This document shows, piece by piece, positions 51,109 to 58,227 of a stretch of DNA of 58,227 nt. Position numbers and translations under genes: made by a program. Origin of the DNA: Streptomyces pinistramenti (GTDB lineage Bacteria; Actinomycetota; Actinomycetes; Streptomycetales; Streptomycetaceae); the NCBI RefSeq assembly GCF_020564935.1, contig NZ_JAJCXB010000047.1, forward strand, positions 1-58,227, given 5' to 3'. Under the pieces are notes generated by a model. That model saw only the letters and a list, made by a program, of their open reading frames with translations. It was not told the origin of the DNA and made no database searches. Every line of letters starts with the position of its first letter. Position 1 is the stretch's first letter.

Positions 51109-52698
51109 ATGGCGCCGTCATCCGCGACCGGCCAGGCATTCACCGAGCTGACTCCGGTCTCTTTCCTGCGTCGCGCCGCCGCTGTTTTCGCCGACCGCCC
51201 CGCCGTCATCGACGGAGAATTCCGTTGCACGTACGCGGAGTTGTGGGAGCGGGCACAGCGGCTGGCGGGACTGCTCGCGCAGCAGGGTGTGCAGCCGGGT
51301 GACCGGGTATGTGTGCTCGCCCCCAACACCCATCTGACACTCGAAGCGCATTACGGGGTACCGCTGGCCGGCGCGGTGCTGGTCGCCTTGAACACCCGGC
51401 TTTCCGCCGGTGAAATCGGCTACATCCTCGAACACAGCGGCGCCCGCCTTGTTCTGGTGGACAACGAACTGCTGCCGCTGCTCGACAACGCACTCGGCGA
51501 ACTGGACGAGTTGGGCGAACGGCCCGGAGTCATCACGTCGGACGACTACGACCGATTGATCGCCGATGCCCCCCGCCACCATGTCGAGGTGACCGACGAG
51601 CGGGGTCTGCTCGCGATCAATTACACCAGCGGTACCACCGGCCGCCCGAAGGGAGTGATGTACCACCACCGGGGCGCCTATCTGAATGCGCTCGCCATGG
51701 CGTTCCACACCAAAATGGATACGGCGACGCGCTATCTGTGGACCCTTCCGATGTTCCACACCAACGGATGGTGTTTCCCGTGGGCGGTCACCGCGGCCGG
51801 CGGAGTGCATCACTGCCTGCGCAAGGTCGACCCGGTCGTGATCTGGCGGGCACTCGCATACGCCGGAGTGACCCATCTCTGCGCGGCGCCGACCGTGCTG
51901 ACGATGCTCGCCGACCATCCCGATGCCGTCGCCCTGACGCACCCCGTACAGGTTTTCGCCGGTGGGGCACCGCCGCGTCCGGCACTGCTGGCCCGGGTGA
52001 CCGAACTCGGCCTGGACGTCACGCATTTCTACGGGCTCACCGAAACCTTCGGAAACGCGTTGCTGTGCGTCCGGCAACCCGAATGGGAAGGTCTCGACCC
52101 CGATGAACGGGCCGGACAGGTCGCCCGGCAGGGCATCGCCAATATCGTCGGCGAGCCCGCACGGGTGGTCGACCGGGCAGGCAACGAGGTGCCCGCCGAC
52201 GGCCGTTCCATCGGCGAGATCCTGCTCCGCGGAAACAACGTCATGCTGGGTTATTACCGGGACGAGAAAGCCACCGCCGACGCAACGGCCGGCGCATGGT
52301 TCCGTACCGGAGATCTCGCGGTGCGCCATCCCGACGGCTATGCCGAGATCAGGGACCGCGCCAAGGACGTCATCATTTCCGGCGGCGAGAACATCACGTC
52401 GGTGGAAGTGGAGAACGCGCTGACCGCACATCCGGAGGTGGCCGACGCGGCCGTGGTCGCCGGACCGCACGACGTCTGGGGCGAGGTTCCGATCGCTTTC
52501 GTCACCCACCGCCCCGGAGGCTCCGTCGGCGAACAGGAACTGATCGAGTTCGTGCGCTCCCGGCTGGCGCGTTTCAAGGCGCCGCAGCGCGTCCACTTCG
52601 GCCGGCTGCCCACGACATCGACCGGCAAATTGCAGAAGAACCTGCTGCGCGAGCGGGCCCACGAACTGTCCGTCGGAGGGAATTCCGGAACGCCATGA
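51109..52698 (+). CDS. AMP-forming acyl-CoA ligase
   Basis: 529 residues. The P-loop YTSGTTGRPKG (about 171-181), FYGLTETFGNAL, WFRTGDLAVRHPDGY and the C-terminal catalytic Lys in TTSTGKLQKN are all present. It activates a carboxylic acid to the CoA thioester, probably the entry step for the pathway. It begins 2 nt after the methyltransferase stop. Confidence 0.92.
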   Translation: MAPSSATGQAFTELTPVSFLRRAAAVFADRPAVIDGEFRCTYAELWERAQRLAGLLAQQGVQPGDRVCVLAPNTHLTLEAHYGVPLAGAVLVALNTRLSAGEIGYILEHSGARLVLVDNELLPLLDNALGELDELGERPGVITSDDYDRLIADAPRHHVEVTDERGLLAINYTSGTTGRPKGVMYHHRGAYLNALAMAFHTKMDTATRYLWTLPMFHTNGWCFPWAVTAAGGVHHCLRKVDPVVIWRALAYAGVTHLCAAPTVLTMLADHPDAVALTHPVQVFAGGAPPRPALLARVTELGLDVTHFYGLTETFGNALLCVRQPEWEGLDPDERAGQVARQGIANIVGEPARVVDRAGNEVPADGRSIGEILLRGNNVMLGYYRDEKATADATAGAWFRTGDLAVRHPDGYAEIRDRAKDVIISGGENITSVEVENALTAHPEVADAAVVAGPHDVWGEVPIAFVTHRPGGSVGEQELIEFVRSRLARFKAPQRVHFGRLPTTSTGKLQKNLLRERAHELSVGGNSGTP

Positions 52699-52787
52699 CG
52701 GGAGCCGCCGCACGGCAGGCGGCGGGCCGACCGTCCGCCGCCACCCGTTCCGTCTCTTGAGCCGAACTGCCAGGAAAGGATGAGTAG

Positions 52788-54011
<1,224 letters not shown>

Positions 54012-54047
54012 GCCCACCACCTTTCGAGCCCAGGTCCGGAGAGAGAT

Positions 54048-55025
54048 ATGCGTATCGCTGTCACGGGATCCATCGCCACCGACCATCTGATGGTTTTCCC
54101 CGGTAAGTTTTCCGACCAATTGCTGGACGGACATCTCGACAAGGTTTCCCTGTCGTTCCTCGCCGACAAGCTGGAGATCAGGCAGGGCGGCGTCGGCGCG
54201 AATATCGCGCTCGGTCTCGCCCGTCTCGGCATGAGTCCGGCATTGCTGGGCGCAGTGGGGCGCGATGCCTCCGATTACCTTCAGTGGCTGGCCGCCAACG
54301 GCGTGGAAACAGAAGGGATAAAGGTCAGTGCGGCGCTGCACACGGCGCGTTTCGTGTGCACCACGGATTCCGAACAGCGGCAGATCGCCACGTTCTACGC
54401 GGGCGCCATGTCCGAGGCCCGCGATATCGCCTTGGCACCGGCGGTCCGCGAGGGGCTGGATCTGGTGGTGGTCGCGCCGAACGATCCCGAGGCGATGCGC
54501 CGCCACACCGACGAATGCCGGGAGTACGGCATCGCCTTCGCGGCCGACCCGTCGCAGCAACTCGCCCGCCTCGAAGGACCGGCGGCCCGGCAATTGGTGG
54601 AAGGGGCGCGCTTCTTGTTCACCAACGAATACGAGGCCGCCCTGCTCCGGCAACGTACCGGGTGGACGGTGCAGGAAATCCTCGCCCGGGTCGGCACCTG
54701 GATCACCACGCTCGGGCCGGACGGCGCGACGATCGCGCGCACCGGAGAACCCGAGATCACCGTACCGGCCGTGCCCACGGGCGATGTTCTGGATCCGACC
54801 GGAGTGGGCGACATCTTCCGGTCGGGATTCCTCGCCGGCGTGGCCTGGGGCCTGCCGTACGAGCGGGCGGTGCAACTGGGCTGTGCGCTGGCATCCGTTG
54901 TCCTGGAATCCATAGGAACCCAGGAGTACGAGCTGTCCGTCGATCACCTGATGGCAAAGATCGACAAGGGGTACGGGGCGACGGCTGCCGCCGAGATCCG
55001 GCCCCATCTGGAGGAAGCGCTGTGA
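54048..55025 (+). CDS. PfkB-family adenosine kinase
   Basis: 325 residues. The substrate-binding GGVGANIALGLARLG and C-terminal DPTGVGDIFRSGFLAGV (catalytic Asp255) are conserved. The variant GVGD replaces the common GAGD. Its placement between MetK and MTHFR identifies adenosine as the likely substrate: removal of adenosine would pull S-adenosylhomocysteine hydrolysis forward. It overlaps the next gene by 4 nt (GTGA). Confidence 0.9.
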   Translation: MRIAVTGSIATDHLMVFPGKFSDQLLDGHLDKVSLSFLADKLEIRQGGVGANIALGLARLGMSPALLGAVGRDASDYLQWLAANGVETEGIKVSAALHTARFVCTTDSEQRQIATFYAGAMSEARDIALAPAVREGLDLVVVAPNDPEAMRRHTDECREYGIAFAADPSQQLARLEGPAARQLVEGARFLFTNEYEAALLRQRTGWTVQEILARVGTWITTLGPDGATIARTGEPEITVPAVPTGDVLDPTGVGDIFRSGFLAGVAWGLPYERAVQLGCALASVVLESIGTQEYELSVDHLMAKIDKGYGATAAAEIRPHLEEAL

Positions 55026-55945
55026 ATGCCGGGACCGCCGAATTCTCCCGGCCCGTACGGACCCGGGTACGCGACATTCTCGCCGGCGGTCGGCGTTCCT
55101 ACTCGTTCGAGTTCTTCCCGCCCAAGAGCGATGCGGGCGAACGCACCCTGTGGAATTCGATCCGGCGCATCGAATCGCTCTCCCCGACCTTCGTATCGGT
55201 GACGTACGGCGCGGGCGGCTCGTCCCGCGACCGCACGGTGGCCGTGACGGAGCGGATCGCCACCGAGACGACGCTGCGCCCGGTCGCGCACCTCACGGCG
55301 GTGGGTCATTCGGTCCAGGAACTGCGGAACATCATCGGGCAGTACGCGGACGCCGGCATCGGCGATGTGCTGGCGCTTCGCGGCGATCCCCCGGGCGACC
55401 CGCGCGGCCCCTGGATTCCGGGCCCCCAAGGTCTCACCTACGCCGAGGAGTTGGTCTCCCTCGTCCGGCAGTGCGGCGATTTCAGCGTCGGGGTGGCGGC
55501 CTTCCCCGAGCGGCACCCGCGCTCTCCCGACTGGGAAAGCGACATCCGCCACTTCATCGCCAAATGCCGGGCGGGCGCCGACTATGCCATCACCCAGATG
55601 TTCTTCCACGCCGATGACTATCTGCGGCTCCGGGACCGGGTCGCGGCCGCCGGCTGCGATATCCCGATCATTCCGGAGATCATGCCGGCCACGGATTTCC
55701 GGCAGATCAAGCGGTTCGCCGAACTGAGCAATGCCCGCTTCCCGGAGGTGTTGGCACGCAGGCTGGAAGACGCCCGCGACGATGCCGGGACCGCGCACCG
55801 TATCGGAGTGGAATACGCCACCGAAATGGCGCGCACACTCCTGAACGAGAGCGCCCCCGGCCTCCACTACATCACCCTCAACAAATCACCAGCGGCCCAG
55901 GAAATCCACCAGAACCTCGGCCTCCACCCCGACGTCCCCACGTAA
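55022..55945 (+). CDS. metF: Methylenetetrahydrofolate reductase
   Basis: 307 residues. SFEFFPPKSDAGERTLW, VSVTYGAGGSSRDRTV, LRGDPPGDPRG and ITQMFFHADDYLRLRD are the MTHFR signature blocks of the FAD-dependent barrel. It makes 5-methyltetrahydrofolate to regenerate methionine. With MetK and adenosine kinase it forms a methyl-supply cassette. It needs the cell's methionine synthase and SAH hydrolase, which are not in the window. Confidence 0.95.
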   Translation: MNAGTAEFSRPVRTRVRDILAGGRRSYSFEFFPPKSDAGERTLWNSIRRIESLSPTFVSVTYGAGGSSRDRTVAVTERIATETTLRPVAHLTAVGHSVQELRNIIGQYADAGIGDVLALRGDPPGDPRGPWIPGPQGLTYAEELVSLVRQCGDFSVGVAAFPERHPRSPDWESDIRHFIAKCRAGADYAITQMFFHADDYLRLRDRVAAAGCDIPIIPEIMPATDFRQIKRFAELSNARFPEVLARRLEDARDDAGTAHRIGVEYATEMARTLLNESAPGLHYITLNKSPAAQEIHQNLGLHPDVPT

Positions 55946-56024
55946 CTCCCCGCACGCCGTCATCACCGCGGGCCCGCCGGCCCGAGCGCCCGGCGTCCGC
56001 GTGTCCGTGCGTCAGTGCATCCAT

Positions 56025-56065
56025 GGGCCCCATTCCCCCCAGCAGCCGGGGAAATGGGGCCCTTT
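56025..56065 (+). terminator. Terminator after the biosynthetic operon
   Basis: GGGCCCCATTCCCC pairs with GGGGAAATGGGGCCC (one mismatch, one bulge), followed by TTT. It lies 80 nt after the MTHFR stop. Confidence 0.7.
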
Positions 56066-56237
56066 CCACGCGGAGCCGTAGCCACTCGCCACCACCACAC
56101 GCGCGCCACCCAACGTGGCCATCAGCACACCGGGTTGCCGCCCCGCACGACCGCCCTCCCCCTCGGGGCATCCGCGCCGACACCGCCGCACGCCTCCGCC
56201 CATGGGCGAACGCCTGACCAGCTCCCGCCCCGTATGC

Positions 56238-56468
56238 ATGAACGTCGGCCCGCAGCGCAGCAACAGGCGTCGGAAGAGGAGCAATCTGTTGGCAGGTCTG
56301 CTCGGAAGACGGAAGCATCCGACCGGCCCTTCCCCGAACGGATGCCGCTCCGACGCCGACGAGAACGCTGACGCCGACGAGAACGCCGATACCCACGTCA
56401 ACGCCGATACCAACGCCGTAGCGCCCCGAGCCGCGGCCTGCCCGCCGGGCACGGAGCACACGAGGTGA
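56238..56468 (+). CDS. Possible small protein coupled to the P450
   Basis: A tentative 76-residue frame. It begins MNVGPQRSNRRRKRSN, holds an 18-nt-period repeat (DADENA, DADENA, DTHVNA, DTNA) and ends in CPPGTEHTR. Its stop overlaps the P450 start by 4 nt (GTGA), a coupling signature. No ribosome site is visible at the Met. It could be non-coding, and the only support is the overlap and fair third-position GC in the repeat half. Confidence 0.3.
   Translation: MNVGPQRSNRRRKRSNLLAGLLGRRKHPTGPSPNGCRSDADENADADENADTHVNADTNAVAPRAAACPPGTEHTR
56352..56417 (+). repeat. 18-bp tandem repeat
   Basis: Units of 18 bp (two near-identical GACGCCGACGAGAACGC copies, then a diverged copy and a shortened fourth) lie just upstream of the P450 gene. 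Confidence 0.7.
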
Positions 56469-57724
56469 GGGAGAACGTGAACGCTACCGCCAACACCCCA
56501 TCAGCCACCGGCCACGACCCGGCCTACGCCTACCCGATGGAGCGCCACTGCCCGTACCACATGCCCGCCGGATACGGGCCGCTGCGCGAGAGGCGGCCGC
56601 TGACGCGCGTGACGCTGTACGACGGGCGCAGCGCATGGCTCGTCACCGGGAATGCCGAAGGGCGGGCCCTGCTGCCCGACCCGAGGCTGTCCTGCGACAC
56701 CGCGCATCCCTCCTTTCCGTGCCTGACGGAAGAGACGGCCGACCAGCAGGTGTCGCAGCTCCCGCTGATCGGCGTGGACGATCCGGTGCACGCCCGCCAA
56801 CGCAGGCTGGTGGCATCCGGCTTCGGCATCCGCCGGATCGCCGCTCTGCGCCCGCACATCGAGCGGGCCGCAGAGGAGCTGACCGACGCCATGCTGGCCG
56901 GCGGAAACCGGGCCGAACTGGTCAGCGCCTACGCCCTCCCGCTCGCCTCCGAAGCGACCTTCACGCTGCTGGGCGTGCCGTCCCCGCAGCGCCCGCACCT
57001 CGGAGAACTGGCGCAACGCATGCTCTCCCTCTCGGGCGACGGCAGCACGCACCAGGCCGAGCAGACATTCCGCCAACTGCTACGCCACCTGGAAGAGTTG
57101 ATCAGTACCAGGCACCAGGCCCCCGGCAACGGTGTGATCGACGACCTCATCGCCCAGCACCAGCCGCTCGGCGATGCGGACACCGGCGAACTGGCCATGA
57201 TGTGCATGGTCTTGATCACCGGCGGAAACGACACCACCGCCGTGACCCTCGCGACCTCCCTCCACGCCCTCCTCGAACACCCGGACCAGCTCGCCCGGTT
57301 ACGCAGCGACCCCGCCCTGGTACCGGGTGCCGTGGAGGAACTGATGCGCCTCACCTCCGTCACCGACGCACTCCTTCGCGTCGCCCTCGCGGACATCGAC
57401 GTCGCAGGACACACGATCAGGGCGGGCGAGGGCGTGATCTTCTCGACGATGCTGATGAACCGGGATCCCGACGCCTGGGAAGACCCCGACACCCTGGATG
57501 TCCGCCGCAAGGCCGGCCGCCACGTCGCCTTCGGCTACGGCATCCACCAGTGCGTCGGCCAGAACCTGGCCCGCGTCGAGATGGAGATCGCCCTCAACAC
57601 CTTGCTGCGCCGCATCCCCACGCTCCGCCTGGACGACGAACGACAGGTCCGCAGCGTCACCCCCCACGCACAACTCGGCGGCGTGGCCGAACTCCCCGTC
57701 ACCTGGCGACCGGAAGGAACATGA
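56465..57724 (+). CDS. Cytochrome P450 (bacterial class, CYP105-like)
   Basis: 419 residues. The heme loop FGYGIHQCVGQNLA carries the axial Cys363. The I-helix LITGGNDTTAV keeps the acid and Thr, with Gly in place of the usual Ala. The K-helix ExxR is EELMR. It needs ferredoxin and reductase partners not encoded nearby. GGAG lies 8 nt before the GTG. It follows the operon terminator, so it may be a separate late oxidation step. Confidence 0.94.
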   Translation: MRENVNATANTPSATGHDPAYAYPMERHCPYHMPAGYGPLRERRPLTRVTLYDGRSAWLVTGNAEGRALLPDPRLSCDTAHPSFPCLTEETADQQVSQLPLIGVDDPVHARQRRLVASGFGIRRIAALRPHIERAAEELTDAMLAGGNRAELVSAYALPLASEATFTLLGVPSPQRPHLGELAQRMLSLSGDGSTHQAEQTFRQLLRHLEELISTRHQAPGNGVIDDLIAQHQPLGDADTGELAMMCMVLITGGNDTTAVTLATSLHALLEHPDQLARLRSDPALVPGAVEELMRLTSVTDALLRVALADIDVAGHTIRAGEGVIFSTMLMNRDPDAWEDPDTLDVRRKAGRHVAFGYGIHQCVGQNLARVEMEIALNTLLRRIPTLRLDDERQVRSVTPHAQLGGVAELPVTWRPEGT

Positions 57725-57796
57725 CCACCGCCGCCTCCTGCACCGAAGCCTGCGCACTCCGGTAGCTCCCGGCCCTGCCTCCCCCGCACGCGAACG

Positions 57797-57825
57797 GCCC
57801 CTGACCTGCCATGCAGGTCAGGGGC
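57797..57825 (+). terminator. Hairpin terminator after the P450
   Basis: GCCCCTGACCTGC and its exact complement GCAGGTCAGGGGC enclose a CAT loop. Confidence 0.85.
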
Positions 57826-57831
57826 GGTCGA

Positions 57832-57960
57832 GCGGAATGCCCGCCGATAGGCGGAGGGGGTGGTGTCCGCAGCCGTACCGGGGCGCAGGACCGCCGGCGT
57901 CGAGACGAAGGGAGGCGCCCGGCACGGCGAGTCCGAGGCCGTGCCCACCGTGGCCCGGCA
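57832..57960 (-). pseudogene. Remnant of an AraC-type regulator C terminus
   Basis: The frame reads AADTTPSAYRRAFRSTAP, the end of the AraC/GlxA-family HTH (TTPSAYRRxF). Upstream, GLGLAVPGASLR in a second frame fits the preceding helix, so the fragment is also frameshifted. No full domain remains. The match is short, so confidence is moderate at best. Confidence 0.4.
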
Positions 57961-58020
57961 CACCGCATGACGCGCACGGCCGAAGGCTCGGCGTCCTCTC
58001 CCGCAACCGGCCGGACACGA

Positions 58021-58049
58021 CCGCCGGCACAGCGAAGCTGTGCCGGCGG
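58021..58049 (-). terminator. Hairpin terminator of the right-edge gene
   Basis: CCGCCGGCACAGC and its exact complement GCTGTGCCGGCGG flank a GAA loop, 58 nt beyond the stop of the gene at the right edge. Confidence 0.8.
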
Positions 58050-58106
58050 GGTTCGGGGTGCGCGGTGCGGTGTGTCCGGGACGACGTCTCGCGAGTCGAT
58101 GGTCTG

Positions 58107-58227
58107 TCAGAAGTCGTAGGGCTTCTTGGTGTTCCAGTTGAGGACGTCGGCTTCGTTCCAGGTGAACTGGGGCTTGTCGCCCTTGGTGTCGACGGAGTAG
58201 TAGGGGCCGTCGTGGCCGTTGGTGTCG
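58107..58227 (-). CDS. C terminus of an unrecognised protein (5' part off window)
   Basis: Only 39 residues are visible (DTNGHDGPYYSVDTKGDKPQ, then FTWNEADVLNWNTKKPYDF before TGA). It is Asp/Lys/Trp/Tyr-rich, as in secreted proteins, but no domain can be assigned. Confidence 0.6.
   Translation of the reverse strand, partial: DTNGHDGPYYSVDTKGDKPQFTWNEADVLNWNTKKPYDF

Larger units (their letters stand above)
57725..58106. other. Region after the P450 gene
   Basis: It holds two hairpins and a decayed AraC-type fragment but no intact gene. Confidence 0.5.

Noticed and set aside
52699..52787. A SAM riboswitch before metK
   Set aside because: The 89-nt gap is too short and shows no conserved SAM aptamer stems.
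56100..56464. A biarylitide-type MxYxH minimal peptide before the P450
   Set aside because: I searched by eye for the short Tyr/His-ended frame and found none.

Overview
The window is about 72% GC by eye, with GC-rich third codon positions, many GTG starts and Streptomyces-type families (SSI protease inhibitor, SigF/SigN-like sigma factors, initiator tRNA with a C1:U72 end, DUF2797, MAB_1171c family). It reads as chromosomal sequence from a Streptomyces or a close relative. It carries three tRNA genes, about 50 protein genes and no CRISPR array. One stretch contains remnants of an integrated element.

Positions 1-12,300 hold a truncated PAS pseudokinase, an SSI-type secreted inhibitor, tRNA-Ser(GCU), an HD protein, tRNA-Arg(ACG) with a broken integrase beside it, a GntR regulator coupled to a glycosyltransferase, an FkbM methyltransferase, a DoxX protein, initiator tRNA-Met, DUF2797 and an amidohydrolase. 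Positions 12,300-19,000 hold an FMN reductase divergent from a four-gene operon: response regulator, histidine kinase, GT2/GtrA glycosyltransferase and a GT39-like membrane mannosyltransferase. Positions 19,000-24,800 hold a GNAT gene with a frameshifted XRE regulator, a divergent set of three translationally coupled small genes, and a DHA2 exporter with its TetR regulator.

Positions 24,880-28,980 form a MarR-exporter-YceI operon in which both the exporter and the YceI protein carry carboxypeptidase-regulatory-like beta domains. Two near-identical operator sites lie over its promoter. Positions 29,300-37,300 hold a Tat-exported class A beta-lactamase, a lipoprotein, the adjacent sigN- and sigF-like genes and several small membrane proteins. 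Positions 37,300-40,930 form a four-gene operon: EspR-like XRE regulator, ImmA/IrrE metalloprotease, MAB_1171c-family membrane protein and amidase. Its function is not established and it is one of the two best candidates for an undescribed system.

The other candidate is a biosynthetic gene cluster at about 41,900-57,700. A LuxR-type regulator and a divergent MFS/HxlR pair flank a long plus-strand operon. The operon encodes a carboxymuconolactone-decarboxylase-like protein, a large FAD/NAD(P)-binding oxidoreductase, a glutaryl-CoA-dehydrogenase-like enzyme, two hotdog thioesterases, an O-methyltransferase, an acyl-CoA ligase and a methyl-supply cassette (SAM synthetase, adenosine kinase, methylenetetrahydrofolate reductase). 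A cytochrome P450 follows. No PKS, NRPS or terpene synthase is visible, so the product cannot be named. The enzymes suggest a CoA-tethered acid that is dehydrogenated, methylated and released. The right edge cuts a minus-strand gene that I do not recognise.
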